A DNA stretch of 64,000 nucleotides from Pseudomonas syringae KCTC 12500 (lineage in GTDB: Bacteria; Pseudomonadota; Gammaproteobacteria; Pseudomonadales; Pseudomonadaceae). Of this stretch, positions 8,784 to 18,230 are shown piece after piece (within the stretch, counting starts at the first letter, position 1; each line of letters starts with the position of its first letter). The position numbers and the translations under genes are program-made. The notes beneath the pieces are model-generated. The model was not told where the DNA came from. It saw only the letters and a list, made by a program, of their open reading frames with translations, and ran no database searches. The stretch is from assembly GCF_000507185.2 (NCBI RefSeq), contig NZ_AYTM02000002.1, positions 3,131,001 through 3,195,000 of the forward strand. The letters run 5' to 3'.

Positions 8784-8820
8784 TGCATCACGCCGCAGCG
8801 TTAAGCCGGGGCGTGATGCA
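8784..8820. repeat. Perfect 11-bp inverted repeat between exaC and eutB
   Basis: TGCATCACGCC (8784-8794) and GGCGTGATGCA (8810-8820) are exact reverse complements with a 15-nt loop. It is 164 bp upstream of eutB and 230 bp after exaC. It could be a regulator-binding dyad for eutBC or a hairpin ending the exaC transcript; no T run is seen. Confidence 0.6.
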
Positions 8821-8867
8821 CAGGGTTGGTGCGTGATGTGTTTCTTGTTACCGCGCAATAGGGCTCG

Positions 8868-9026
8868 GTGCTATACACAAGTCCGCTTTTGATTCTGGCC
8901 GAAGGCCGTGGGAGCGAACGTGTTCGCGAAAGGGCCAGTAGATTCTCCGGGAAGGTATCGTCTGAACTACCGTCTTCGCGGACAAGCGAAGCGTCGTCCG
9001 GTCCGCTCCCACAGGGGGCGTGTTCC
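8868..9026. repeat. REP-type extragenic element, copy 1 of 3
   Basis: Begins near ACAAGTCCGCTTTTGATTCT and continues with GGCCGAAGGCCGTGGGAGCG and GTTCGCGAAAGGGCC, then returns in inverted form with GGTCCGCTCCCACAGGG. Two more copies lie at 13085-13265 and 41600-41780. The inverted halves resemble a REPIN/BIME, non-autonomous repeats spread by RAYT transposases in Pseudomonas. Confidence 0.75.
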
Positions 9027-9050
9027 AACCTGACCAGGGGACCTAAATAC

Positions 9051-10571
9051 CTAGAAGAAACCCAGCGGGTTGGTGTCGTAGCTCACCAGCAGGTTTTTGG
9101 TCTGCTGATAATGCTCAAGCGCGATTTTGTGGGTTTCGCGGCCGACGCCGGATTTCTTGTAGCCACCGAACGCGGCGTGTGCCGGGTACAGGTGGTAGCA
9201 GTTGGTCCACACGCGTCCGGCCTTGATCGCCCGGCCCACGCGGTAGGCGCGGTTGATGTCGCGGGTCCACAGGCCAGCGCCCAGACCAAATTCGGTATCG
9301 TTGGCGATGGCCACGGCTTCTGCTTCGTCCTTGAAGGTCGTGACGCTGACCACCGGGCCGAAGATCTCTTCCTGGAACACGCGCATTTTGTTGTTGCCTT
9401 TGAGCAGCGTCGGCTGGATGTAGTAGCCGGTGGACAGGCTGCCCTCGAGCTTCTCCACTTTGCCGCCGGTCAACAGTTCGGCGCCTTCGCCCTTGGCGAT
9501 GTCCAGGTACGAAAGAATCTTGTCGAATTGTTGCTCGGATGCCTGGGCGCCGACCATGGTGTCGGTGTCCAGCGGGTCGCCGCGCTTGATCTTCTCGACC
9601 TTGCGCAGCACCGCTTCCATGAACTGCGGATAGATCGACTCCTGCACCAGCGCGCGGGACGGGCAGGTGCAGACTTCGCCCTGATTGAAGAACGCCAGCA
9701 CCAGGCCTTCAGCGGCCTTGTCGATGAACTCTGGCTCGGCGCTCATGATGTCTTCGAAGAAGATGTTCGGCGACTTGCCGCCCAGTTCCACGGTGGACGG
9801 GATGATGCTGTCCGCCGCCAGTTTCATAATATGCGAGCCGACCGGTGTCGAGCCGGTGAAGGCAATTTTGGCGATGCGTTTGCTGCTGGCCAGCGCTTCA
9901 CCCGCTTCGCGGCCATAACCCTGCACGATGTTCAGCACGCCGGGAGGCAGCAGGTCGCCGATCAGTTCGATCAGCACGCTGATGCCCAGCGGCGTCTGCT
10001 CGGCAGGTTTGAGCACGATGCAATTACCGGCAGCCAGCGCAGGGGCGAGTTTCCAGGCCGCCATCAGGATCGGGAAGTTCCACGGGATGATCTGCCCGAC
10101 TACGCCCAGCGGCTCATGAATGTGATAGGCCACGGTATTGCCGTCGATTTCGGCGGCGCTGCCTTCCTGCGCACGCAGCACGCCAGCGAAGTAGCGGAAA
10201 TGGTCGGCGGCCAGCGGGATATCGGCGTTGAGGGTTTCGCGGATTGCCTTGCCGTTGTCCCAGGTTTCGGTGATGGCCAGGACTTCCAGATTGGCTTCGA
10301 TGCGATCGGCAATCTTCAGCAGGACCAGCGAGCGGGCCTGCACCGAGGTCGAGCCCCAGGCTGCAGCGGCGGCGTGCGCAGCGTCGAGTGCCTTGTCGAT
10401 GTCTTCGGCAGTGGAGCGCGGAAATTCTGCGATGGCCTTGCCGGTGACCGGCGAAGTGTTGGTGAAATACTGGCCTTTGACCGGCGCGACGAACTCGCCG
10501 CCTATGTAGTTACCGTAGCGTTCCTTGAAGTTGACGATGGCGCCTTCGGTACCGGGATGAGCGTAACGCAT
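9051..10571 (-). CDS. exaC: NAD+-dependent aldehyde dehydrogenase, ExaC type
   Basis: A 506-aa aldehyde dehydrogenase that oxidises acetaldehyde and related aldehydes to acids. Catalytic residues are visible: Glu262 in VELGGKSPN and Cys301 in [11 protein letters not shown], with PWNFP (163-167) and FTGSTPVG (238-245) for cofactor binding. The extra Cys303 beside the nucleophile is typical of the ExaC/AcoD branch. I start it at 10571 ([10 protein letters not shown]), where AGGAG lies about 8 bp upstream; the longer frame to 10646 has no ribosome site and unlike-protein residues. Position next to eutBC suggests it removes the acetaldehyde produced by ethanolamine ammonia-lyase; ethanol oxidation is the other known use. 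Confidence 0.94.
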   Translation of the reverse strand: MRYAHPGTEGAIVNFKERYGNYIGGEFVAPVKGQYFTNTSPVTGKAIAEFPRSTAEDIDKALDAAHAAAAAWGSTSVQARSLVLLKIADRIEANLEVLAITETWDNGKAIRETLNADIPLAADHFRYFAGVLRAQEGSAAEIDGNTVAYHIHEPLGVVGQIIPWNFPILMAAWKLAPALAAGNCIVLKPAEQTPLGISVLIELIGDLLPPGVLNIVQGYGREAGEALASSKRIAKIAFTGSTPVGSHIMKLAADSIIPSTVELGGKSPNIFFEDIMSAEPEFIDKAAEGLVLAFFNQGEVCTCPSRALVQESIYPQFMEAVLRKVEKIKRGDPLDTDTMVGAQASEQQFDKILSYLDIAKGEGAELLTGGKVEKLEGSLSTGYYIQPTLLKGNNKMRVFQEEIFGPVVSVTTFKDEAEAVAIANDTEFGLGAGLWTRDINRAYRVGRAIKAGRVWTNCYHLYPAHAAFGGYKKSGVGRETHKIALEHYQQTKNLLVSYDTNPLGFF

Positions 10572-10796
10572 GGTATGTCTCCTGGTTCTTGTTGTGAGGG
10601 AGTCTGTGTCGATTCTGCTTTCGGGTCGCTGACAATGAGCGTCCAAGAATAGGCCATTTGCATTCGGCCGTGGCTAGGACTTTAGGCTTATCTGCCGGGC
10701 ATTGAAATGGGGCGTGTGCGCAAGACGACGGACAAACTCAGGGTGCCATTTCACCGCCCCTACGTTAACCTGCGCAGATGTTCTGAGAGGTTGGTC

Positions 10797-12146
10797 ATGC
10801 ATATTCATATCCTTGGTATCTGCGGCACGTTCATGGGGTCTCTGGCGGTGCTCGCCAAAGAGTTGGGGCACCGGGTCACGGGCTCCGACGCCAATGTCTA
10901 TCCACCGATGAGCACCCAGCTCCAGGCGCAGGGCATCGAGCTGACCCAAGGCTATGATCCCGTGCAACTGATCCCCGCGCCGGACCTGGTGGTAGTCGGC
11001 AACGCGCTGTCGCGTGGCAACCCGGCGGTTGAATATGTGCTCAACACAGGTTTGCCGTATGTGTCTGGCCCGCAGTGGCTGGCGGACCATGTGCTGCAAG
11101 GCCGCTGGGTACTGGCCGTGGCCGGCACACACGGCAAGACCACCACCAGCAGCATGCTGGCCTGGGTGCTGGAACACGCCGGCATGAGCCCCGGCTTCCT
11201 GATCGGAGGCATCCCCCAGAACTTCGCCGTGTCGGCGCGTCTGGGCGAGACCCCGTTCTTTGTTGTCGAGGCCGATGAGTACGACAGCGCGTTCTTCGAC
11301 AAACGCTCCAAGTTCGTCCACTACCGTCCGCGGACAGCGATCCTCAATAATCTTGAGTTCGATCATGCCGACATCTTCCCCGATCTGCCGGCCATCGAAC
11401 GTCAGTTTCACCATCTGGTGCGAACTATCCCGAGCGAAGGCCTGGTAATCCACCCGACTACCGAGCCGGCGTTGTCGCGGGTCATCGAGATGGGCTGCTG
11501 GACGCCGGTACAGACCACGGGCCAGAACGGTCAGTGGCAGGCACGACTGTTGAGCGAAGACGGCTCGCGTTTTGAAGTGCTGTTCGAAGGCGAGCTTCAA
11601 GGCACTGTCGAGTGGGACATGACCGGTCAGCACAACGTGGCCAACGCCTTGGCGACGCTGGCGGCCGCTCGCCATGTGGGCGTCGTGCCGTTGCTGGGCG
11701 TGCAGGCGCTCAGTGCGTTCAAGAGCGTCAAACGGCGTATGGAAAAGGTCGCCGACGTGCGCGGCATCACTATTTATGATGACTTCGCTCACCACCCCAC
11801 GGCTATCGCCACCACGCTGGACGGCCTGCGCAAAAAGGTCGGTGATGCATCGATCATTGCGGTCGTCGAGCCGCGCTCCAACTCGATGAAGCTTGGCGCG
11901 CATCGCGATGGCTTGCGGGAAAGCGTGAGTCAGGCGGATCAGGTGGTCTGGTACGCCCCGCCCAATCTGGGCTGGGACCTGGCGGCAACAGTCGCGGGAG
12001 GCACTGTGCCTGCGTTGGTCTGTGATTCCCTTGAGGCAATCATCGCCCAGGTCAAAAGCCAGGCGCAGCCCGGTACGCACATCGTGATCATGAGCAACGG
12101 CGGATTTGGCGGCCTGCATGGCAAGCTGGCGGAGGCGCTTGAATGA
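10797..12146 (+). CDS. mpl: UDP-MurNAc:L-alanyl-gamma-D-glutamyl-meso-DAP ligase
   Basis: Mpl attaches recycled tripeptide (L-Ala-gamma-D-Glu-meso-DAP) to UDP-MurNAc in murein recycling. The 449-aa protein has the Mur-ligase layout: an N-terminal UDP-binding domain starting [20 protein letters not shown], the ATP P-loop [13 protein letters not shown] (109-121), a central domain with [16 protein letters not shown], and a C-terminal domain opening with [10 protein letters not shown]. The start at 10797 is chosen because family members begin MHIHILGI and AGAGG precedes it; the frame extends 5' but without family similarity. It overlaps ubiX by 4 bp. A frame of similar length on the opposite strand is a shadow. 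Confidence 0.97.
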   Translation: MHIHILGICGTFMGSLAVLAKELGHRVTGSDANVYPPMSTQLQAQGIELTQGYDPVQLIPAPDLVVVGNALSRGNPAVEYVLNTGLPYVSGPQWLADHVLQGRWVLAVAGTHGKTTTSSMLAWVLEHAGMSPGFLIGGIPQNFAVSARLGETPFFVVEADEYDSAFFDKRSKFVHYRPRTAILNNLEFDHADIFPDLPAIERQFHHLVRTIPSEGLVIHPTTEPALSRVIEMGCWTPVQTTGQNGQWQARLLSEDGSRFEVLFEGELQGTVEWDMTGQHNVANALATLAAARHVGVVPLLGVQALSAFKSVKRRMEKVADVRGITIYDDFAHHPTAIATTLDGLRKKVGDASIIAVVEPRSNSMKLGAHRDGLRESVSQADQVVWYAPPNLGWDLAATVAGGTVPALVCDSLEAIIAQVKSQAQPGTHIVIMSNGGFGGLHGKLAEALE

Positions 12147-12772
12147 GCGGCCCGGAGCGCGTTACGGTTGCCATGACTGGCGCTTCTGGCGCGCCATATG
12201 GCCTGCGCCTGCTGGATTGTCTGGTGCGTGAGGACCGGGAAGTACATTTCCTGATCTCCAAGGCGGCGCAATTGGTGATGGCCACCGAGACCGATGTGCG
12301 CCTGCCGCCCAAGGCGATGATGATGCAGGCGTTTCTGACGGAGTACACCGGTGCGTCTGCCGGGCAGATTCGCGTCTATGGACGCGATGACTGGATGTCG
12401 CCAGTGGCCTCCGGCTCGGGGGCGCCCAGCGCGATGGTGGTGGTGCCGTGTTCCACCGGTTCGCTGTCGGCGATCGCCACCGGGGCCTGCAACAATTTGA
12501 TCGAGCGCGCCGCTGACGTGACGCTGAAGGAGCGGCGCCAATTGATTCTGGTGCCGCGCGAAGCGCCGTATTCCAGCATTCATCTGGAACACATGCTCAA
12601 ACTGTCGAACATGGGTGCAGTGATTTTGCCGGCGTCTCCCGGCTTTTATCACCAGCCGCAGACCATCGACGACCTGGTGGACTTTGTCGTCGCGCGGATC
12701 CTCAATCTGCTGAATATTCCTCAGGACTTGCTGCCGCGCTGGGGCGAGCACCATATTGGCAGCGATGAATAA
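12143..12772 (+). CDS. ubiX: Flavin prenyltransferase UbiX
   Basis: UbiX makes prenylated FMN from dimethylallyl phosphate and FMN; the product is the cofactor of the decarboxylase UbiD in ubiquinone synthesis. The 209-aa protein shows the family start [16 protein letters not shown], the [15 protein letters not shown] motif (the small-residue loop that holds the flavin phosphate), [17 protein letters not shown], and the C-terminal [19 protein letters not shown]. It overlaps mpl by 4 bp and the downstream lipoprotein gene overlaps its last codons, so the three are one transcript. Function is certain from sequence. Confidence 0.97.
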   Translation: MSGPERVTVAMTGASGAPYGLRLLDCLVREDREVHFLISKAAQLVMATETDVRLPPKAMMMQAFLTEYTGASAGQIRVYGRDDWMSPVASGSGAPSAMVVVPCSTGSLSAIATGACNNLIERAADVTLKERRQLILVPREAPYSSIHLEHMLKLSNMGAVILPASPGFYHQPQTIDDLVDFVVARILNLLNIPQDLLPRWGEHHIGSDE

Positions 12773-13049
12773 GCTGCTGCTGGTCGCGCTTGCGCTGGCG
12801 CTGACCGGCTGCGCAACGGCTCGCACGCTCAATGCGGCCAAACCGGGTGCGCCGGTGGTGTATGCCGGTACGCGGTTGAATATGTATGCGCTGCAGGGCG
12901 GCTGCTGTGCCGCCGACCGATTCGGCGCAGAAGCTCCCAGCTACCCGGGCCTTGACCTGCCGGGCAGTGCGCTGCTCGACACCCTGCTGCTGCCACTGTC
13001 ATTGCTGACGGCAGCGGGGCTAGGGGTTCAGGCTTCGGGCGGGCTTTAA
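12765..13049 (+). CDS. YceK/YidQ-type small lipoprotein (DUF1375)
   Basis: A 94-aa lipoprotein. The signal peptide [16 protein letters not shown] ends in the lipobox LTGC with Cys16, and the mature part keeps the YceK/YidQ marks: [17 protein letters not shown], a short cysteine pair, [17 protein letters not shown] near the end. Function of the family is unknown; it should sit in the envelope. The ATG at 12765 lies inside the last codons of ubiX (stop at 12770), so translation is coupled. A TTG 9 bp upstream is an alternative but less likely start. Confidence 0.85.
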   Translation: MNKLLLVALALALTGCATARTLNAAKPGAPVVYAGTRLNMYALQGGCCAADRFGAEAPSYPGLDLPGSALLDTLLLPLSLLTAAGLGVQASGGL

Positions 13050-13084
13050 TGTGACGCAGATCATTCCCACGCGGAGCTGATCGT

Positions 13085-13265
13085 TATATACAAATCTGCT
13101 TTTGATTCTGGCCGCAGGCCGTAGGAGCGAGCCGGGCGACGCATCGCTTGTTCGCGAAAGGGGCGGTATGATCGCCGAAAATATACCGTCTGAAACATCG
13201 CATTCGCGAACAAGTTCGCTCCTACGGCCTCCGGCCAGAATCAAAATCGCACTTGTGTTTAAAGA
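13085..13265. repeat. REP-type extragenic element, copy 2 of 3
   Basis: Nearly symmetric element: TTTTGATTCTGGCCGCAGGC at the left returns inverted as GGCCTCCGGCCAGAATCAAAA at the right, with GTAGGAGCGA/TCGCTCCTAC and GTTCGCGAA/TTCGCGAAC pairs inside. It sits between the convergent ends of the lipoprotein gene and the 13318 gene and could act as a bidirectional terminator. Confidence 0.78.
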
Positions 13266-13317
13266 TGAGCGCGGAGCATGGCGACGATGATCCTGGCTGT
13301 GCTCCGGCGATCATCAC

Positions 13318-13959
13318 CTACTTGCCCAGCTTGCGCAGCTCATCCGATTCGACGATCCGTTCGCCGTTTTGCTCTTCCAGCGCCAGCCGCCACAGGGCGC
13401 GGGCCAGGTGGCAGGCTTCGATGGCGCCGTATTTGCCGGGGATCAGCTTGGCGATGGGCGCCGCCAGTTGCTCGACCCAGCGGGTTTCAGGACGGCTGCC
13501 CACCAGCAGGGAAGGGCGGGCGATGGTCAGTTGCGGCCAGCCTTGCGCACGAAGCGCCAGTTCCATTTCGCCTTTGACACGGTTGTAGAAGGTGCTGGAC
13601 GCCGGGTCTGCGCCGACTGCGCTGATCACCAGCAAGTGGCGAGCACCGAGTTCGCGGGCCCGGCTGGCGAACGCTGTGACCATGTCCAGATCAACCGCCT
13701 TGAAGGCGTCCTGCGAACCCGCTTGTTTGATCGTGGTGCCGAGGCAGCAGAATGCGATGTCCACCCGGCCAGACAGCGTTGGCAGCAGCGTCGCCAGCTC
13801 GCCGACCGGGTTTTCCAGGTGCGAGTGTTCGGCCAGCGGCTTGCGGGTCGGTGCCAGCACGCGGGTGACGGTCGGCTCGCTGAGCAGCCTGTCCAGCAAA
13901 TGCTCGCCTGTCAGGCCCGTGGCTCCTGCGAGCAGGATGTGTTGCGGCGTCAGGTACAT
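13318..13959 (-). CDS. NAD(P)H-binding Rossmann-fold oxidoreductase
   Basis: A 213-aa atypical short-chain dehydrogenase of the NmrA/HTATIP2-like group. The dinucleotide motif is [18 protein letters not shown] (10-27), followed by [17 protein letters not shown] and [20 protein letters not shown] with the Tyr-x3-Lys pair expected of the SDR active site. Substrate is unknown; homologues are annotated as nucleoside-diphosphate-sugar epimerase or oxidoreductase. It is a single gene facing the REP element. The MORN-peptidase gene ends about 70 bp upstream of its start, so co-transcription with that gene is possible. Confidence 0.85.
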   Translation of the reverse strand: MYLTPQHILLAGATGLTGEHLLDRLLSEPTVTRVLAPTRKPLAEHSHLENPVGELATLLPTLSGRVDIAFCCLGTTIKQAGSQDAFKAVDLDMVTAFASRARELGARHLLVISAVGADPASSTFYNRVKGEMELALRAQGWPQLTIARPSLLVGSRPETRWVEQLAAPIAKLIPGKYGAIEACHLARALWRLALEEQNGERIVESDELRKLGK

Positions 13960-14031
13960 ATCGTTCTCCTTGATACTGCTAAGCCTAGCGGCTAGTCGAA
14001 GTCTTCGCTTCCGTGCGGTTCAACGCCGTGC

Positions 14032-15711
14032 TCAACGCGCGTTCGGCTGGCTCTTGCGCAACTGCTGCCAGCGCGCCAGGACTCCTTTGGGTGCCCATAT
14101 CTGCGGTTCGGAGGCTTCGAAGTTGTCTTCGGTCTCACGTTGCGCAACATAGGCCTTCGCTTCGTTGAAAGCGTGTTGCAGGTCATCGGTTTCGACCAAT
14201 GCCCTGGCAAATAGTGCATCGCCAAAATAAGTGAAGTCCGCTTCTTCCGAACAGCCGAACGAGACGCGGTCGGCGCGTGAGGCGGTCATGATCAGTGTGC
14301 GCTCATCTTTCAGGTCAGGAATGAATCCGCCGGAATAACAGGCTGAAATCACCACGACCTTGTCACGGTTCTTCAGTGGCGCGAGGGCCGCTGCCAACGC
14401 GTCGGCGGGCAGGTCTGCCAGCGACAGGCGCGGCTGGTCGAGCACCAGTTCATGATCCTGAGTGCCATGGCTGGTCAGGTAAATGAACACCAGGTCTTCA
14501 GGCCCGGTGCGCTGGGCGAGTGTCTGCACCGCGCGGGTGATGGTCTCACGCGTCGCCATCGGCCGGTCATCCATGTGATCGCGATGATTGACCAGGCTGA
14601 CTTGTCCGACGGCACCAAAACGCGACTTGAGCAGATTGCTCACGTAGTCCGCCTCGCGCATGAACACGCTCTGCTTGCCGTCGCCACCCACGACCAGCGT
14701 GTACAGCTCGGTGGCCGGTGTTGACGCTGGCACTGCCGCCAGTGCCTTGTCCAGCAGCGAACCCTGGACCAGCAGCCCGGCTTCAAGTGGGTCCGGCAGC
14801 AACTTGCCTTTGGCATCACGGATTCGCTCGCCGTTGGCCCAGATGCCGCGCTGCTCCTTGCCATCGGCGGAAATCAGCACGCCGTCGCCATGGTAGGTGT
14901 CATCGGCGAACTGGCCGATGTAGCGGCTGCCATCGGCCAGTAGCAACTGGCCCTGACCCATGAAGCGCCAGTTGTCGAAATCACCCTGGTAGCGGCTGCC
15001 GTCAGAGCCGATCAACTCGCCTTTGCCGGTCAGCGCGCCTTCCTTGAACTCGCCGCTCCAGACGTCGCCGTCGCTGTTTTCGTAGCGACCCTTGCCGTCC
15101 AGCTGGCTGTTGCGGAAATTGCCGACGTACTGATCGCCGTCGGTGCTGGTAAAGCTGCCGGTGCCCTGCAATTGACCGTCGATGAAATTGCCGCTGTATT
15201 GGTTGCCGCTGGCATCACTGCGCGAACCCTCACCATTGGCCTTGCCATTGGCGAACATGCCCTGATGCTGGCTGCCGTCTTCCAGTTCCAGGCGACCGGG
15301 GCCGTCGTACACGCCGGCCTTGAACTGGCCACGGTAAAGCACACCCTTGTCTTTCTGGGTGCCTTCGCCGTCACGCATGCCAAGCTTGAAGCTGCCGACA
15401 TAGCTCGCGCCAGCGCGGGTGGTCAGTCGGCCTTGGCCATTGAACAGACCTTGCTCGAAACCGCCCTTGTAGACGTCGCCGTTGCTGGAGTGCCATTCGC
15501 CCTGGCCTTGCCGCAGGCCGTTTTCGAACTGACCTGCGTACCAACTGCCGTTGGGGTAATCGATGCGCCCCTGGCCCTGCAGGACGCCGTTGACCAGATC
15601 GCCCCGATAGCGTCCGCCGTCGGGCAGGCGACCGTCGGGTGGCAAAATTGATTCGCCATCACCGCAGCCTGCGATCAAGAGTGTCAAAGCCAATGGAGCG
15701 AGCGCGCGCAT
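14032..15711 (-). CDS. Lipoprotein with about 12 MORN repeats and a caspase-like C13 peptidase domain
   Basis: A 559-aa protein with three parts. Residues 1-16 are a lipoprotein signal with lipobox LIAGC (Cys16). Residues about 33-295 are eleven clear MORN repeats of about 23 aa (pattern G-x-x-Y-x-G-x-F-x-x-G-x-x-x-G-x-G) plus a degenerate twelfth. Residues about 335-525 are a C13 (legumain/caspase-fold) domain with the catalytic dyad His415 in YLTSHGTQDHE and Cys458 in VVVISACYSGGF. The product should be an envelope-anchored cysteine peptidase held on a long beta-sheet repeat scaffold. Partner and substrate are unknown. No neighbour explains it, and both catalytic residues are intact. Confidence 0.9.
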   Translation of the reverse strand: MRALAPLALTLLIAGCGDGESILPPDGRLPDGGRYRGDLVNGVLQGQGRIDYPNGSWYAGQFENGLRQGQGEWHSSNGDVYKGGFEQGLFNGQGRLTTRAGASYVGSFKLGMRDGEGTQKDKGVLYRGQFKAGVYDGPGRLELEDGSQHQGMFANGKANGEGSRSDASGNQYSGNFIDGQLQGTGSFTSTDGDQYVGNFRNSQLDGKGRYENSDGDVWSGEFKEGALTGKGELIGSDGSRYQGDFDNWRFMGQGQLLLADGSRYIGQFADDTYHGDGVLISADGKEQRGIWANGERIRDAKGKLLPDPLEAGLLVQGSLLDKALAAVPASTPATELYTLVVGGDGKQSVFMREADYVSNLLKSRFGAVGQVSLVNHRDHMDDRPMATRETITRAVQTLAQRTGPEDLVFIYLTSHGTQDHELVLDQPRLSLADLPADALAAALAPLKNRDKVVVISACYSGGFIPDLKDERTLIMTASRADRVSFGCSEEADFTYFGDALFARALVETDDLQHAFNEAKAYVAQRETEDNFEASEPQIWAPKGVLARWQQLRKSQPNAR

Positions 15712-15851
15712 GTGAGATCCCGGAAGAATGATTCAGGGGCGAGCCCGGCTCCGCTTGAGCAGATGTTATGGGTCACGACCGCAGGGGAGTATGCCGCAGC
15801 GAGTCAACGGGATGAAACAGTCTGTTACGACTGTTTCATGTTTTAAACGCT

Positions 15852-16307
15852 TTACACGAAACACAACGTTAAAGGTTCGGCCACAAATGCGGGTTTTTCC
15901 TGACCTTCTATCTCCAGCGTGGCCGTTGCCTTGAGCAACCACTGTCCGGGTTTTTTCTCGCTCACGTCGGTCAGCTGGACCTTGAGGCGCACCCGTGAGT
16001 TGACCGTCACCGGTTGAACGAAGCGCACTCTGTCTATCCCGTAATTGACCGCCATCTTCAAGCCTTCGGGCAGTACCATGATGCCCTCCATGAGTTGGGG
16101 GATCAGCGACAACGACAGAAAGCCGTGTGCAATGGTCGCGCCGAACGGCGTCTGCGCCGCTTTGACAGGGTCGACATGGATGAATTGGAAGTCCCCTGTG
16201 GCGTCGGCGAACAGGTTGATACGCTGCTGGTCGATGGTCAGCCAGTCTGAATAGCCTGCGTCCTTGCCGATGTGTTGCTTGAGTTCTGCGACGGGTACAA
16301 AAGGCAT
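15852..16307 (-). CDS. MaoC family (R)-hydratase-like protein
   Basis: A 151-aa single-domain hot-dog fold protein of the MaoC dehydratase family. The catalytic motif FADATGDFQFIHVDP carries the expected Asp39 and His44, and FGATIAHGFLSLSLIP follows. Such enzymes hydrate trans-2-enoyl-CoA to (R)-3-hydroxyacyl-CoA, but the substrate chain length cannot be read here. It stands alone, 140 bp downstream of the MORN-peptidase gene's start and 200 bp from the divergent lrgA-like gene. Confidence 0.88.
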   Translation of the reverse strand: MPFVPVAELKQHIGKDAGYSDWLTIDQQRINLFADATGDFQFIHVDPVKAAQTPFGATIAHGFLSLSLIPQLMEGIMVLPEGLKMAVNYGIDRVRFVQPVTVNSRVRLKVQLTDVSEKKPGQWLLKATATLEIEGQEKPAFVAEPLTLCFV

Positions 16308-16508
16308 GCTGCTCTCCTTGTCTGATGAGGGGCTATTGAGCTGCCTGCCCGCATCGGCTCATGCCTGCAGGCGAATGATCAGATCAGCAGAGGGCGGCTG
16401 GCCGGTCAAGCAACTGCGGCAATGCGAATACCCACTCATGACCTCTGGCGCAGCGTGTTTATAATGACGCCGATCGTTCGCCGGGTTCGTTTATCTGCTG
16501 GAGTCTTC

Positions 16509-16871
16509 ATGCTGTTAAGGGGTTTGACATGGCTGGTGCTGTTCCAATTGCTGGGGACCGCACTCAACCACCTGTTTCTGTCGATTTTGCCGGGGCCGAT
16601 CATCGGCCTTGTGCTGTTGATGGCCTATCTGATGTGGCGCGGTGAAGTCAGCGAGCCGATCAGCATGGCGGCCAGCAGTCTGCTGCGCTATCTGCCGTTG
16701 CTGCTGGTGCCGCCTGCGGTCGGGGTGATGGTGTACGCGTCGGCCATCGCCGAGGACTTCTGGGCTATCTTTGGCACGCTGACCCTGTCGCTGATGATTT
16801 CCATGGTCTTTGTCGGCTGGCTGATGCAGACACTGATCAGGCGTCAAGCTCAGCGCCGGGAGTTGCCATGA
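16509..16871 (+). CDS. CidA/LrgA family holin-like membrane protein
   Basis: A 120-aa protein with four predicted membrane segments, starting MLLRGLTWLVLFQLLG and containing LPGPIIGLVLLMAYLM. CidA/LrgA proteins are holin-like and work with an LrgB/CidB partner, affecting murein hydrolase activity, autolysis and, in some bacteria, pyruvate or organic-acid transport. I use ATG 16509 because GGAG lies 5 bp upstream; an ATG at 16464 is in frame but adds residues not usual in the family. The stop overlaps the LrgB-family start by 4 bp. Confidence 0.88.
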   Translation: MLLRGLTWLVLFQLLGTALNHLFLSILPGPIIGLVLLMAYLMWRGEVSEPISMAASSLLRYLPLLLVPPAVGVMVYASAIAEDFWAIFGTLTLSLMISMVFVGWLMQTLIRRQAQRRELP

Positions 16872-17584
16872 ATCTTGACTGGCACGGTGCATGGTTGTCG
16901 GTGATTCACCACCCGCTTTTCGGCATCGCGATAACCCTGGGCGCCTATCAACTGGCGATGGCGGCCTACGAAAGAACCCGCTGGCTGTTTCTGCAGCCTG
17001 TGCTGGTCTCGATGGTGGTGGTGATCGGGGTCGTGCTGTTTTGCGACCTGGAATACACCGAGTACCGCAAAAGCACCGAGATTCTGGTCACGCTGCTGGG
17101 GCCTGCAACCGTCGCGCTGGCGGTCCCGCTCTACTTGAATATGCGGCGCATCCGCCAGTTGTTCTGGCCGGTCTTGACTACGCTGGTAGTCGGCGGGGTG
17201 TTTGCCACCGGCTTGTGCGTGGGGTTCGGGGTGCTGTTCGGTGCCGACCACATGATTCTGATGACCATGGCACCGAAGTCAGTGACATCGCCCATCGCCA
17301 TGCTGGTCGCCGAGCAGATCGGCGGGGTTGCCGCACTGGCGGCGGTTTTTGTGTTGATTACTGGCGTATTCGGTGCAATTTTCGGCCCTGGTCTGTTGTC
17401 ACTGATCGGGGTGGATAATCCTGCTGCCCGAGGCATGGCGCTGGGGCTTACCGCGCATGCGGTAGGCACATCCGTGGCATTGCAGGAGGGGGAAGAATCG
17501 GGGGCTTTTGCTGCGTTGGCAATGAGTCTGATGGGCGTTGCAACGGCATTGTTCCTGCCGCTGGCAATGTCGCTGGCCATTTAA
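16868..17584 (+). CDS. LrgB/CidB family membrane protein
   Basis: A 238-aa polytopic protein, the usual partner of the LrgA-type protein encoded just upstream with a 4-bp overlap. Family motifs are HHPLFGIAITLGAYQLA at the N-terminus, ALLGPATVALAVPLYLN (in this copy LLGPATVALAVPL), and the C-terminal KSVTSPIAMLVAEQIGG and GLTAHAVGTSVALQEGEESG. Which of Lrg-like (lysis-restraining) or Cid-like (lysis-promoting) behaviour applies cannot be read from sequence. No LysR or LytSR-type regulator gene is adjacent. Confidence 0.92.
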   Translation: MNLDWHGAWLSVIHHPLFGIAITLGAYQLAMAAYERTRWLFLQPVLVSMVVVIGVVLFCDLEYTEYRKSTEILVTLLGPATVALAVPLYLNMRRIRQLFWPVLTTLVVGGVFATGLCVGFGVLFGADHMILMTMAPKSVTSPIAMLVAEQIGGVAALAAVFVLITGVFGAIFGPGLLSLIGVDNPAARGMALGLTAHAVGTSVALQEGEESGAFAALAMSLMGVATALFLPLAMSLAI

Positions 17585-17598
17585 AAGGAGGCTTTTCT

Positions 17599-18189
17599 AT
17601 GACGCTGCCATTGTTTCCGCTGAATGCTGTGCTGTTTCCGGGGTGCGTGCTTGATCTGCAACTGTTTGAAGCCCGCTACCTGGACATGATCGGCCGCTGC
17701 ATGAAGCAGGGGGAAGGGTTCGGTGTGGTGTGTATCACCGAGGGAAGTGAAGTCGGCTCAGTGCCGGGCGGCTACTCGATGATCGGCTGCGAAGCGCTGG
17801 TCACGGATTTTCAGCAGCAGGAAAACGGCTTGCTGGGCATTCGTGTCGTCGGCGGACGTCGCTTCCGGGTTGTCGCTGCTGAGGTTCAGCGCGATCAACT
17901 GCTGGTGGCCGAGGTCGAGTGGCTGGAAGAGCCCGTGGAGCGCCCGCTGCAGGAGGAAGACGCCGACCTCGTGGCCCTGCTCGAAGCGCTGGCCGAGCAC
18001 CCTATGGTGGCTTCCTTGAACATGGGCGTGTCTGCCGGTGGGCAATACGCGTTGTCCAACCAGCTTGCCTATCTGCTGCCGTTCACCGAAAAAGACAAAG
18101 TGGAGCTGCTGGAAATCGACGATCCCGAAGAGCGCCTCGACGCGATTCAGGAATTGCTAGATGAAATGCAGGGCGATCTGCAGGCCTGA
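17599..18189 (+). CDS. LON substrate-binding-domain protein
   Basis: A 196-aa protein consisting of the N-terminal (LAN/PUA-like) domain of Lon protease without the ATPase and peptidase parts. The start LPLFPLNAVLFPGCVLDLQLFE and later GRRFRV are typical. Stand-alone LON-N proteins are common in proteobacteria; they are thought to bind protein or peptide substrates but no defined role is established. An AAGGAGG ribosome site lies 6-7 bp upstream of ATG 17599, and only 14 bp separate it from the LrgB-type gene, so it is likely translated from the same transcript. Confidence 0.92.
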   Translation: MTLPLFPLNAVLFPGCVLDLQLFEARYLDMIGRCMKQGEGFGVVCITEGSEVGSVPGGYSMIGCEALVTDFQQQENGLLGIRVVGGRRFRVVAAEVQRDQLLVAEVEWLEEPVERPLQEEDADLVALLEALAEHPMVASLNMGVSAGGQYALSNQLAYLLPFTEKDKVELLEIDDPEERLDAIQELLDEMQGDLQA

Positions 18190-18230
18190 GCCTCGCTCGA
18201 CCTTTTCATTGCGCAACACGTCAGGCGGGC

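Noticed and set aside
8868..10652. Long open frame on the plus strand opposite exaC (about 594 codons).
   Set aside because: It is the mirror frame of a certain aldehyde dehydrogenase in GC-rich DNA, includes a REP element and has no protein-family features.
10640..10700. Possible sigma54 promoter upstream of exaC (GGCCGTGGCTA region).
   Set aside because: The spacing of the GG and GC elements does not match the -24/-12 consensus on either strand.
10674..12119. Long open frame on the minus strand opposite mpl.
   Set aside because: Antisense to a certain mpl gene with low-complexity His/Arg-rich translation; no ribosome site.
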